Source of the DNA: Amarobacter sp964507025
Lineage (GTDB): Bacteria > Chloroflexota > Dehalococcoidia > Tepidiformales > Tepidiformaceae
Reading direction: 5' to 3'
Length of the DNA: 64,000 bases
NCBI GenBank assembly: GCA_964507025.1
Contig: CAZDOK010000004.1
Location: forward strand, 124,001 to 188,000
The notes beneath the pieces were generated by a model. It searched no databases. It saw only the letters and a list, made by a program, of their open reading frames with translations, and was not told the origin of the DNA. Position numbers and translations under genes: made by a program. Each line of letters starts with the position of its first letter. The first letter of the stretch is position 1. Positions 1 to 8,485 of the stretch are shown in pieces.

Positions 1-268
1 TGGACGCCGCCGCCACGGTCAGTCACACGGACATAGAACTCCGCCTCGAAACGTTCTTGCCTGCGCGAAAGCCTCGATGCGGCTCGCCGAAGGAATCCGG
101 GAAAGACTCGGCGGCCGCGGTTCGCAGCCTCCGGAACGGCTGCAAGCGGGGCGCGGGTGTTTCGAGCGCCGACATGGTCAACCGCGCGAAACTTCGACCC
201 ATTGCGCTCAACGACGATATACCGCGAACCACCTGCAGGCCCTGGTGCCAACTGGAGCACCATCGCAA
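1..268. other. Left-edge stretch without a convincing gene
   Basis: Open frames exist on both strands but none shows a Shine-Dalgarno sequence, a recognisable domain or plausible composition. One minus-strand frame begins with TTG directly after the TAG stop of the next gene and looks like chance read-through. The stretch may be a downstream untranslated region or part of a gene whose body lies left of the window. Confidence 0.4.
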
Positions 269-1090
269 CTACCCGTTTGGGTCCGGAGGGTTGCAGTCGG
301 GAGACCTGATGACAAATGCCTTACCAAGCCTGCCCGGCGCCGAAGCGCACTGGAGCGCGTTGGGAGGGTTTGGGTAGCTCTGATTCCCCACGTGCCAGAC
401 GAGACTGACCCCCTCGAACCCGTGAGCTGCGGCTCGTGCCAGGACCTGCTGATCGATTGCCGGGTCGGTCAGAGCGAGAAGTGCGTCGGCCGGAGCGATC
501 CCGGGCGGCCAGCTCCAACTCGCCGGCTGCGGGCCGCTGGGCGCCAGGCCGAGTGAATCTTCCAGGTAGTGCAGCAGCCCCTCGGCGAACTCCTGCTCGA
601 AGACCGCACCGTCGACCACTGGTTTCCACCAGTTGTGCGCCGGCTTCTGCCCCGGCTGCGTCGCCGTGTTCGCCCGCGTCGGCGCCGGGCCGAACCAGTC
701 GATATCGATGTGCGCCTTCTTCTGCGCGCAGTGACTGGAGCCGATTTCGATACCGACCCGGGAAACACGGGGGTCCGCTGCGATCGGCGCGAACGGGGCC
801 GGAATCGCGATCGCCGGGTTTTCCCACTTCAAACGGAGCACCCGGAGCAGCTTCACGCTGCGCCACCGGCACCTCCGGGCGATGTCCGCCTGCAATCCCA
901 TGGGCCGGCCCCGGGACTTCTCCCCCGTCCAGAGCCGCATCAATTCGCGAAGAGTCCAGTCGACACCCTGACCGTCCGCGCTTGACTTGATCGTGTGGTA
1001 CTCGTTCAGCCCTGGGAGATAGCGGAACGTGTACGCCACCGGGCCTCGTCGCAACTGCGGTCTTCTGGGCGGTGGTCCGGGCAGCGACAT
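269..1090 (-). CDS. Hypothetical protein, unrecognised family
   Basis: A 273-residue protein I do not recognise. The start is well supported: a perfect AGGAGGT sits six bases before ATG (an overlapping GTG one codon upstream is also possible). There is no signal peptide or membrane segment. The N-terminus is Pro/Arg-rich (PPPRRPQLRR), followed by mixed soluble sequence with aromatic patches such as WTLRELMRLW and HNWWKPVVDG, and an acidic stretch (QEFAEGLLHYLEDSLGL). No catalytic motif is evident. It lies downstream of the large LuxR-type regulator gene on the same strand with an 88-base gap, so the two could be co-transcribed. The reality of the gene rests on its ribosome-binding site and length; its function is unknown. 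Confidence 0.6.
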   Translation of the reverse strand: MSLPGPPPRRPQLRRGPVAYTFRYLPGLNEYHTIKSSADGQGVDWTLRELMRLWTGEKSRGRPMGLQADIARRCRWRSVKLLRVLRLKWENPAIAIPAPFAPIAADPRVSRVGIEIGSSHCAQKKAHIDIDWFGPAPTRANTATQPGQKPAHNWWKPVVDGAVFEQEFAEGLLHYLEDSLGLAPSGPQPASWSWPPGIAPADALLALTDPAIDQQVLARAAAHGFEGVSLVWHVGNQSYPNPPNALQCASAPGRLGKAFVIRSPDCNPPDPNG

Positions 1091-1178
1091 CACTTGACCT
1101 CCTGAAACTCATGCCGGCAGGAAATGCGGATGATGCGCTCGTTCCGGAGGGATGTCAATCCGTTGACTATCACCTCAC

Positions 1179-4100
1179 TTAACGCCGATGTTCCTGCACT
1201 AACCGGGCTGCAGCCGTGCGGTTGGCCGCGCCGGTCTTTTCCAGGATGTTCGCCACGTGGCGGATGGCCGTGTGGAGACTGATGACGAGCTCATCCGCTA
1301 TCTGCTGGTTGGTCATGCCGGCTGCGATGAGCTGAAGCACCTCGACTTCTCGGGCCGTGAGGTCCCAGGGCCGCCGTCGCCCGGATCTGGCCGGCTGCAA
1401 TCCAAGGCGAGCGGCCGCGGCCTCGGGCGTTCGAATTCCCAGGCGCGTTCCCACGCGCTCGAGGTGACCGTCCACCGTGCGTTCGTGTAAGAGCAGCCGG
1501 TCCGCGATGCGGGCAGGAGATGCCCCCTTGCTGAACTCCTCCAGCACCTGGCGTTCGATAACCGAGAGCTCATCTTCGAGCACCTGTTTCCCTGGTCGCC
1601 AGACCGGCCGCGGGCTGCCGTCAGCCAGAATCTGCCGCGCCACCAGCAGCGGTCCGAGCAACCCACCCTCGCGAAACACCGTCATGCCCGCTTCGACGGA
1701 CTCGCGAATCGGCCGGTCCAGGCCGATTCCCGCGGCCAGCGCCAGCCTTGCCCGCTCGATAGCGACCAGTCCCGCTTCAATGGGCGCGCCGGTCTCGGCA
1801 GCCTGCGCACCGGCGATATCCAGGTCGCGCCGCGCATCCTCGTGTTCCCCCAGCACGCGCGAGCACATCGCACGGGCCCGCGCCACGAGAATCGGCGGGC
1901 ACATGCTGAACACAACCTGACCGGTGTCAACCGGGCGGAGTGCCGTCAGCACCTCTCCGGCGATGTCGGGGGCGTCCCACTCGCTCGCCAGTTCGGCGGA
2001 AACACACAGCGCACCAAGCCCGACGAAATCCACTTCGCCGCGCGCTGGCAGCTTCCAGCCGGAAGTGGTGGCACGCCCGGAGCCGCCGCTAGCGTCGCGC
2101 ATTCTGGCCTCGGTGAGTAGACGCAGCGGCATGGCCAGAACACGGCCCGCCCGCTCCTCCCAGGCGGAGATGGCGTCAAGGGCTTCACCGAACTCGGCGC
2201 GTATCAAACGGTGCCACGCGACCGCACCATCAAGCATGAAGCGGGCCTGGACGTAGCCCGACCGGTCGACGAAGCGCACGCAGTCGGACTGGTGCATCCG
2301 CATTGCTTCCTGATCCCCCTTCAGGAGGGACGATGAATGGAGGAGTGAAAGACTGAGAGCGCCATGTGCCCAGTCGTGCGCACCCCGGGCCGTTGCCAGG
2401 GCATGCTCCGCAGCTTCCGCGGCCTCTGTAAGTCGGCCCGTGACGATGAGCGGCCACGCAACGCGCGCTGAGCCCCACGCCCGTACAACCGGATTGTCTA
2501 CTGCGGCGGCCTCCCGGCTGGCGGCCTGAAACGACTCCAGTGCCGCCGCCGGGTTAAGCCGTCGCATCTGCGTCAGACCGAGCGTGGCAATCGCTGCTGA
2601 CACGGCTTCGACCGACATGGACCGTCGCGACATCTCGACCGCCTCCCGGGCGATGCGTTCATCGTCGGGATGGCGGGACAGCTGAAGGGCATCAGCCCGT
2701 TGGGTCAGCAGGCGGGCCTGGATGTCCATGGCTTCGCTCCCGGCGGCAGCGAAGAATTCCTGCTCATGGACGAGGCTCGGAATCGGTTCGGCGGCTGTGG
2801 TGAACGACGTCTCCCAGCCGATTATCGCGAGGCCCCAGGCCCTGACATCGACGGTCCCCCGGAGGTTGCGCATCGCCTCGAAGTAGAGCTCCCGGGCCCG
2901 TTCGCCGTTGCCGTCGTTCTCGCATGCTCGAGCAGCACGGCACTGGAGCCAGCCCAGCGACGCGGAATCGAGCGACGAGACGAAGGCGGGTAAGGCGAGA
3001 CTCGCTTCGTAGAGACGGCGGGCGGTACTCCGGGCATAGCCTGCCATGGCCTTGTCGGCCGCCCGCACATACAGGTCGCCAAGCTCCGCCGGCGGACCGT
3101 TGCCACCATCGGCCGCAAGCAGGTGCAGGGCCCGTGTCACGACCTGTTCGGAGCTCAGCCCTTCCGCGATCCGAAGGTGGATGGCGCGCCGTTCGACCGG
3201 GCCAAGCGCGGCTTCGAACGCGCCGCGCAGGATCTGGTGCGCGAAACCCAGGCCGCCGGGCCGCTCCTCGAGGGCTCCGGCAGCAACTGCCGCGTCCACC
3301 GCAGAGGCGGTATCCCGGCCATCACACAGCACGTCCAGATCCTCGATGCTGAACTCATCGCCGAGAACTGCCGCCGTTCGCAAGACCGCGAGTGTCTCTT
3401 CACCAAGGGACTCGAAACGCGAAACGACTGAGCTCGCAGCGTTCTTCGGCAGACGCAATTCCCCGGCTGGTTGGCGGAGCCCAAACTGTCCGCCCCGTTC
3501 CACCAGGACACCCTGGCTTTCGAGGAGGCCTGCGAGCTGGATAACAAAGAAGGGGTTACCGAGAGTGGTCCGGGCGACTGCCTCCACCAGCTGCACATCG
3601 CAGGCCCGACCGAGCCCCGAGTCCAACAGCTCCGAGACCTCGGGCTCATCCAGCCCATCGAGAGCGAGCACTTCGGTGACCGGTTCGCGCAAGAGACGCT
3701 GGAACGTCAGCTGAGTGCGGCCCGCTGCCGCGAACGGCTGATGGGTCGCGACCACAAGGAGGTTCAGCCGCTGCCTGTGGGCAAAGTCCGTGATGCCCCC
3801 TGCAAAGCTTCCGAAGAGCTCCATCTCGGTCGCATCAGCAGCGTGCAGGTCATCAACCGCCAGGAGCAGGGGGCGCCGTTCGGCCAGGCCAACAGCAAGC
3901 CCCACCAGCTCCGCCGAGAGACTGCGCGGGTCCCTCCCCTCGGACAGCGCCAGTTGCCCGCCACCCAGCGGAAGCGCGGCACGATCGGCCTGGGCGGCCA
4001 GTGCGGCATCCAGGGCGGACCCGGGCGCACGGGGCCCGCCGGAGTACCGGGTCCACACCGTCTGCCAGCCCTGGTTCTCGGCTTCGAGGAGGAACTCCCG

Positions 4101-4268
4101 GACCAGGCGGGACTTGCCGACCCCGCTCTCGCCACCCACCAGCACCACACTCGGGTTTCCGTCGCCGGCACGCCTGAGGAGAGCCCGCAGTCGCGCCATT
4201 TCCCCTGACCGCCCGACAAAGGGAGGGACGCCGCCCTGGGCCGCGGAGGAGGCATTCGCGCTTGTCAA
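1179..4268 (-). CDS. Large ATP-binding LuxR-family (LAL/MalT-like) transcriptional regulator
   Basis: A 1029-residue cytoplasmic regulator. An AAA-type ATPase module follows the N-terminus: FVGR near residue 17, Walker A GGESGVGKS at about 45-53, and Walker B LLLAVDD at about 134-140. A long helical, TPR-like middle section follows, typical of signal-sensing LAL regulators. The C-terminus has a canonical LuxR helix-turn-helix (LTAREVEVLQLIAAG then NQQIADELVIS) over roughly residues 968-1029. Directly before it, at about 896-957, lies a second LuxR-like segment (ERQVLEEFSKGAS then ARIADRLLLHERTVDGHL), so the DNA-binding region looks duplicated. The TTG start is supported by AAGGAG nine bases upstream. 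It is divergent from two small genes, and the shared upstream region holds an 18-bp palindrome. The inducer and targets are unknown. Confidence 0.9.
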   Translation of the reverse strand: MTSANASSAAQGGVPPFVGRSGEMARLRALLRRAGDGNPSVVLVGGESGVGKSRLVREFLLEAENQGWQTVWTRYSGGPRAPGSALDAALAAQADRAALPLGGGQLALSEGRDPRSLSAELVGLAVGLAERRPLLLAVDDLHAADATEMELFGSFAGGITDFAHRQRLNLLVVATHQPFAAAGRTQLTFQRLLREPVTEVLALDGLDEPEVSELLDSGLGRACDVQLVEAVARTTLGNPFFVIQLAGLLESQGVLVERGGQFGLRQPAGELRLPKNAASSVVSRFESLGEETLAVLRTAAVLGDEFSIEDLDVLCDGRDTASAVDAAVAAGALEERPGGLGFAHQILRGAFEAALGPVERRAIHLRIAEGLSSEQVVTRALHLLAADGGNGPPAELGDLYVRAADKAMAGYARSTARRLYEASLALPAFVSSLDSASLGWLQCRAARACENDGNGERARELYFEAMRNLRGTVDVRAWGLAIIGWETSFTTAAEPIPSLVHEQEFFAAAGSEAMDIQARLLTQRADALQLSRHPDDERIAREAVEMSRRSMSVEAVSAAIATLGLTQMRRLNPAAALESFQAASREAAAVDNPVVRAWGSARVAWPLIVTGRLTEAAEAAEHALATARGAHDWAHGALSLSLLHSSSLLKGDQEAMRMHQSDCVRFVDRSGYVQARFMLDGAVAWHRLIRAEFGEALDAISAWEERAGRVLAMPLRLLTEARMRDASGGSGRATTSGWKLPARGEVDFVGLGALCVSAELASEWDAPDIAGEVLTALRPVDTGQVVFSMCPPILVARARAMCSRVLGEHEDARRDLDIAGAQAAETGAPIEAGLVAIERARLALAAGIGLDRPIRESVEAGMTVFREGGLLGPLLVARQILADGSPRPVWRPGKQVLEDELSVIERQVLEEFSKGASPARIADRLLLHERTVDGHLERVGTRLGIRTPEAAAARLGLQPARSGRRRPWDLTAREVEVLQLIAAGMTNQQIADELVISLHTAIRHVANILEKTGAANRTAAARLVQEHRR

Positions 4269-4353
4269 CGTGAGGCGCTCCTTGAGGGCGGATGCTAGCT
4301 CAAAGCGCCAGGGCGATTCAACGAGACCGAAATCCGCCGGTACACAACCAGAA

Positions 4354-4371
4354 ATGGCCAGATCTGGCCAT
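4354..4371. promoter_or_regulatory. Perfect 18-bp palindrome, candidate operator
   Basis: ATGGCCAGATCTGGCCAT reads identically on both strands. It lies 83 bases upstream of the LAL regulator start and about 100 bases before the first divergent small gene, in the only shared control region of the locus. Dyads of this size are typical binding sites for dimeric helix-turn-helix proteins, so autoregulation by the adjacent LuxR-type protein is a reasonable inference. It is not followed by a T-run, so it is not a terminator. Confidence 0.5.
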
Positions 4372-4470
4372 GAGATCGGAGGGGCGACCGACCACGATGT
4401 GACCTATGCGCAGCCTCGTCCCCCAGGGCCCCGGGACTGCCGCAAACCTCGAAGAAAGGAGGAGACCACC

Positions 4471-4647
4471 GTGGACACCCTGGATCTCGCCAACGCAACA
4501 GTGGCGGAACACGAACGCCTCGTCCGGCAATTGCTGCTGGAACGGCAGGCGTGCACCGCCTCGATCGATCCCACAAGCGTTGCTCCCGGCTCGGCTGGCG
4601 CACGCGGATGGGTTCCCCGCCTCCGTCGATCGACGGATCACCGGTAA
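4471..4647 (+). CDS. Small hypothetical protein (58 aa) with a strong ribosome-binding site
   Basis: The GTG start is preceded by AAAGGAGG with an eight-base gap, among the best Shine-Dalgarno matches in the window. The product is a soluble 58-residue peptide: an acidic/helical first half (DTLDLANATVAEHERLVRQL) and a basic C-terminus (PRLRRSTDHR). There is no signal peptide, Cys motif or recognisable domain. It is the first gene of a plus-strand pair divergent from the LAL regulator; the second begins 112 bases downstream. Translation looks likely from the initiation signal alone, but no function can be assigned, and a leader-peptide role is possible. Confidence 0.5.
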   Translation: MDTLDLANATVAEHERLVRQLLLERQACTASIDPTSVAPGSAGARGWVPRLRRSTDHR

Positions 4648-4759
4648 CGTCCGACCGCCGGACGCGGTCACCTGTCGCCAGCCGCGCCTGCGACCGGGGA
4701 ACCCCACGCGCGGCCTTCACCGCGATCCGGCCCAGCGCTTACAGAAGAAAGGAACGAAG

Positions 4760-5170
4760 ATGACTTCGCAAACGCAATCCAGGTCGCCGAACGCCTACCG
4801 CCTACCCCTCACCACCATCGGGCTCGGGGTTGCCGCGATCGCTGGCTTCACGGTTGGCGCCCTCGCCTTCCGCGGGGATGGCGATTCCACAACTCCCGCG
4901 ACCGAGCCCACGAACCTCGCGGCCAGCCTCCCGCCCTCCGGCGGTGTGGCCGACATCTCCGCAGAGGAGTGGGCCATGATCCAGCGCCAGGTGCATGACG
5001 CGTTCATGGATGCCTACCTGGCAACGTGGCCCGGAGGATTTCCGCAAGCGCTGCCTGTTCCACCAGTTGGCAGCACCTCCGATGGATCGACCACCTCTCC
5101 TTCCATCGACGATGCCCGCGCGGAACATGACATGCTCATCGACGGCGTCCTGGCAGGAGCACCCAACTGA
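4760..5170 (+). CDS. Small membrane-anchored or exported hypothetical protein
   Basis: A 136-residue product. Its ATG follows AAAGGA by seven bases. A single hydrophobic helix at about residues 17-35 (TIGLGVAAIAGFTVGALAF) follows a short polar N-terminus and probably acts as a signal anchor. The exported part is Thr/Ser/Pro-rich with an acidic helical patch (ISAEEWAMIQRQVHDAFMDAY). No lipobox or enzymatic motif is visible. It lies in the small plus-strand cluster beside the LAL regulator and may be one of its targets. I do not recognise the family. Confidence 0.6.
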   Translation: MTSQTQSRSPNAYRLPLTTIGLGVAAIAGFTVGALAFRGDGDSTTPATEPTNLAASLPPSGGVADISAEEWAMIQRQVHDAFMDAYLATWPGGFPQALPVPPVGSTSDGSTTSPSIDDARAEHDMLIDGVLAGAPN

Positions 5171-5309
5171 ATACCAGCCCGGGAGTCGAGCCGCAGGGGC
5201 AACGCCCCACAGCTCGACTCCCGCGGTTCAGACCAGGCACCGAACCTGCGCCTATCCGGCGGGCGACGCGCGCCAGGTCACCCGGACGGCGAGGACGCGA
5301 AGATGTCGT

Positions 5310-6212
5310 TCAGTCCTTCTTTGTGCGTCCGTCCCGGTACCGCCCGTCCCGCCAGTCGAGTGCTTCCTTCAGGCCACCGCCGCTGGCCATCGACTCCTGC
5401 ATCTTTTCCTGCCAGAGGTAGGCTTCGGCGGTCGACTGGCCCATCGCGTCCATCTCGGTCGAACTCCGAAGGCTGGAGTAGATGCCCATGTTCTCGTACC
5501 AGCGATTGCAGGCTGCCTTGATCAGGGCGAGATGGTCGGCGGTCATGTTGGCGAAGCGGTCGGCGAAATCGATCGTCTGGGCTTCGAGCTGATCGGCCGG
5601 CCATGCATAGTTGACCATGCCGATGCGCTCCGCTTCGCTGCCCGTTATCGAGTCACCCGAGAGCGAGAGCTCCTTGACCTTGCGAATACCGATGACAAGC
5701 GGCCAGATGGCGCCGTTGCGGGGGTAGCCCAACCCCCGAACGCCCGGGTGCCCGATCATGCAATCCTCGGACGTGACGACCATGTCGGCCATCATCGCGA
5801 GCTCGACGCCGCCCGCCAGGCAGTAGCCGTGGATCTGCGCGATCGTCACTTTCGCCATGTTCCAGAAATACAACTGGATATCCGTGATCTGCTGCATGCT
5901 GGTGCGCACGTTCATCACCAGGCGCCGGTTCTTCTGGTCGGCGTAGGCGTATTCCAGCCGCTGGCGCTGCGTCCCGGAGGCGTTGCGATAAGGGGTCAGG
6001 TCGTAGCCTGCGCTGAAGACTCGCCCTGCCCCGCGCAGAATGATGACGCGCACCGTCGGGTCGGCCTCCCACACATGCAGAGCGTCGTTCAGTTCAAACA
6101 GCAGGTCCTGCGAGAGCGTGTTGAGCTTCTCCGGCCGGTTCAGGGTGATGCGTCCAACGCGGCCATCGCTTCCGACGCGGTCGAGCATCAGGTTTTCGTA
6201 AGTAGGATCCAT
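5310..6212 (-). CDS. Enoyl-CoA hydratase/isomerase (crotonase) family protein
   Basis: A 300-residue crotonase-fold protein expected to act on acyl-CoA thioesters. The family signature is clear: LNRPEKLNTLS near residue 25, oxyanion-hole region FSAGYDL near 67-72, and the central AGGVELAMMADM at 133-144. Of the two acidic residues used by classical enoyl-CoA hydratase, the first is present (Glu137); the second position, normally QPE, reads HPG (Gly157). It may therefore be an isomerase or other crotonase rather than a standard hydratase. The ATG was chosen over an upstream in-frame start because GAGGT lies seven bases before it. It is the last gene of the minus-strand transporter/acyl-CoA block, 66 bases after an acyl-CoA dehydrogenase. 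Confidence 0.88.
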   Translation of the reverse strand: MDPTYENLMLDRVGSDGRVGRITLNRPEKLNTLSQDLLFELNDALHVWEADPTVRVIILRGAGRVFSAGYDLTPYRNASGTQRQRLEYAYADQKNRRLVMNVRTSMQQITDIQLYFWNMAKVTIAQIHGYCLAGGVELAMMADMVVTSEDCMIGHPGVRGLGYPRNGAIWPLVIGIRKVKELSLSGDSITGSEAERIGMVNYAWPADQLEAQTIDFADRFANMTADHLALIKAACNRWYENMGIYSSLRSSTEMDAMGQSTAEAYLWQEKMQESMASGGGLKEALDWRDGRYRDGRTKKD

Positions 6213-6278
6213 CTGAGTTACCTCACCTTCAATTCCGGGTGTGCATGTCACGCCCCCCATGGGGCCGCCGTTCGACGA

Positions 6279-7448
6279 TCAGGCCCTCGGCAGGCCGAGG
6301 CCGCGGGTCGAAATCACGTTGCGCTGGATCTCGCTCGTGCCGCCGGCGATCGTTGCCGAAACGCTGCTGAGGTAGGAGACGGCCGGACTCGCGCCCAGTG
6401 GACCGCGTTCGCTCATCACCATCCCCCAGGTCCCGGCGGTCTTCAGCATGCTCCGGCTGATCCGCTGGGTCAGTTCGCTGTTGTACAGCTTGGCAACCGA
6501 GGCCTCGGCGTTCGGGATCTGTCCCGCGGCCTGCATCGAGATGACGCGGTGCGACAGCAGCGTGCCGGCCTGGACCTCGATCCAGCGGTCGGCCCACTCC
6601 TTGCGAAGGACGGAGCGTTCGCCTGCCGTCAGCGTGTTCGCGTTCTGCTTGAGCCAGGTGATGGCTTTCTCGGCCGAATGGCGCTGGCTGACAGCCGTAC
6701 CAATCGAGGAGCGCTCGAAGTCGAGCGTGGTGGTACCGACGTACCAGCCACGGTTCACGTCACCGAGGACGTTCCTCCGGGGTACCCGCACGTCCTCGAA
6801 GAACACCTCGTTGAAGCTGTGCATCCCCGCCATGTTGACCAGCGGCCGGACGGTGATGCCGGGAGTCTTCATATCGATGAGGAAATAGGTGATGCCCCGG
6901 TGCTTTGGCGCATCGGGGTCGGTCCGCGCAAGCATGAAGATCCAGTCAGAACGGTGCGCGCCGGAGGTCCAGATCTTCTGACCATTGATGATGAAGTCGT
7001 CACCGTCGGCCACCGCGCGCGTCTGCAGCGAAGCCAGGTCGGAGCCTGAGCCGGGCTCGCTATAGCCCTGGCACCACTGGACTTCACCTTTCAGAATCCG
7101 GGGGAGGTGCTCGGCCTTCTGTTCCGCGTTCCCGTGGCTGATGAGCGTTGGGCCAAGCATCATGACGCCAAGGCCACCCATCTGCGGGGCCTCAGCTTCG
7201 GCGAATTCCTCGTTCAAGATGAACTGTTCGAGAACGGAAAGGCCGGCGCCGCCATATTCCTTCGGCCACGCGGCGGCTATCCAGCCACGCTCCGCGAGGG
7301 CCGAGCGCCAGCGCTCCACCGCCGGAGAGCCGCCGAGATCGCCCTCAAAGGCATCCCGCGACCGGATCTCTGCCGGGAGATGTGTCCCGAGGAACGTCCG
7401 AACCTCCTGGCGCCAGGTCGCCTGACCGGGGCTGTCGCGAAAGTCCAT
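6279..7448 (-). CDS. Acyl-CoA dehydrogenase family flavoprotein
   Basis: A 389-residue FAD enzyme expected to introduce an alpha-beta double bond into an acyl-CoA. Family motifs include GYSEPGSGSDLASLQT, INGQKIWTSGAH and EIQRNVISTRGLGLPR at the C-terminus. The catalytic base of classical enzymes is the Glu of EGT; here the sequence is AGGT, with Gly369 in that position. This GGT variant is seen in acyl-CoA dehydrogenases of steroid or branched side-chain degradation, where the base lies elsewhere or in a partner subunit. The ATG start has GAAAGG upstream. It sits between two crotonase genes in one minus-strand series, which implies action on one degradation route. Substrate unknown. Confidence 0.9.
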   Translation of the reverse strand: MDFRDSPGQATWRQEVRTFLGTHLPAEIRSRDAFEGDLGGSPAVERWRSALAERGWIAAAWPKEYGGAGLSVLEQFILNEEFAEAEAPQMGGLGVMMLGPTLISHGNAEQKAEHLPRILKGEVQWCQGYSEPGSGSDLASLQTRAVADGDDFIINGQKIWTSGAHRSDWIFMLARTDPDAPKHRGITYFLIDMKTPGITVRPLVNMAGMHSFNEVFFEDVRVPRRNVLGDVNRGWYVGTTTLDFERSSIGTAVSQRHSAEKAITWLKQNANTLTAGERSVLRKEWADRWIEVQAGTLLSHRVISMQAAGQIPNAEASVAKLYNSELTQRISRSMLKTAGTWGMVMSERGPLGASPAVSYLSSVSATIAGGTSEIQRNVISTRGLGLPRA

Positions 7449-7536
7449 TGCAGTACCAAACCTTTCGGGTGACGTGTGACAGCCCCGGTGCGGGCCGGGG
7501 CTGTCACGGTGGGCGATGTGCCCGGCCATGCTCCCG

Positions 7537-8433
7537 TCAGGGAGCGGTCTTGCTGGCCGCGACGAGCGGCGGCGCCTCGCGCCAGCTGGGCACACCGTTC
7601 TCGGGGAGGGCCGATGCGCGTCCGCCCCCGTTGACCTCGGCCCAGTGAGCGTGGTTCATCTGGTGGATGCTGAAGCACGCCTGGATCGAGTTGTAAAAGC
7701 CCTGGTTGTCCACCGTCTGGTTCACCGACTCCTTGATCAGGAGTGACGTGACCGACGGGCGGAGTGCAATCCGGCGGGCGAAGGCGAGCGTGTCCTCCTC
7801 CAGCCGATCGTTCTTGAACACCTTGCTCACCATGCCGAGGCGGAACGCTTCGTCGGCGTCGATCGAATCACCAGTGAGCAGCAGTTCCTTGGCCTTGCGC
7901 GGGCCGAACTCCCACGGGTGCGCGAAGTACTCGAGGCCGCACATACCGAGGCGAGCACCCACCACGTCCGCGAACTCCGCGTCCTCAGCCGCAACGATGA
8001 GGTCGCAGCACCAGGCCAGCATGAGCCCCGCTGCGTAGCACTTGCCCTGGACCTGGGCGATGGTCACCTTGCGCAGATCGCGCCAGCGCATGGTGTTCTT
8101 CATGAAGAAGTGCCACTCCTGGAGCATGCGCTTCTCGACGCCGGCGAGCGACCCGCCGTAGGCCGCCACGGTCGGGTGCAGGTCGGGGCCCGGAGTGCGC
8201 TCAGCGATGGACTCGGGTGTGCCCATGTCGTGGCCGGCCGAAAACGACGGCCCCATGCCTGCCAGGATGACCACCCGGACTTTGTCATCGGCTTCGGCAT
8301 CGAGGAAGGCGTGGTCGAGTTCGACGAGGAGCCCGCGGTTCTGAGCGTTGCGGGCCTCGGGACGATTGAGCCAGATGCGGGCGATCTTGCCGTCATCCAG
8401 CCTTTCCGTCTTGATGTACTTGTAGTCAGACAT
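7537..8433 (-). CDS. Crotonase-fold protein lacking both classical catalytic glutamates
   Basis: A 298-residue protein of the enoyl-CoA hydratase/isomerase superfamily: LNRPEARNAQN near residue 22, oxyanion-hole FSAGHDM near 64-70, and a central AAGLMLAWCCDL. Aligned with rat-type crotonase, the first catalytic Glu is Met138 and the second is Val158, so ordinary water addition is unlikely. The long insert after the oxyanion motif (AERTPGPDLHPT) and a motif GMCGLEYFAHPWEFG are unlike a housekeeping FadB. Other crotonase chemistries such as isomerisation, dehalogenation or C-C cleavage are possible. It lies 52 bases after the CoA-transferase and before the acyl-CoA dehydrogenase, presumably co-transcribed. 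Confidence 0.85.
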   Translation of the reverse strand: MSDYKYIKTERLDDGKIARIWLNRPEARNAQNRGLLVELDHAFLDAEADDKVRVVILAGMGPSFSAGHDMGTPESIAERTPGPDLHPTVAAYGGSLAGVEKRMLQEWHFFMKNTMRWRDLRKVTIAQVQGKCYAAGLMLAWCCDLIVAAEDAEFADVVGARLGMCGLEYFAHPWEFGPRKAKELLLTGDSIDADEAFRLGMVSKVFKNDRLEEDTLAFARRIALRPSVTSLLIKESVNQTVDNQGFYNSIQACFSIHQMNHAHWAEVNGGGRASALPENGVPSWREAPPLVAASKTAP

Positions 8434-8485
8434 GTTGCGGTCTCTCCTTCACTTGGTGCGCTGCTCTCACAGTGCGATGGCTGGA

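Noticed and set aside
4995..7049. 684-codon plus-strand open frame opposite the crotonase and acyl-CoA dehydrogenase genes
   Set aside because: It is antisense to two clear enzyme genes, is rich in His/Arg/Gly as expected for a high-GC mirror frame, and has no domain.
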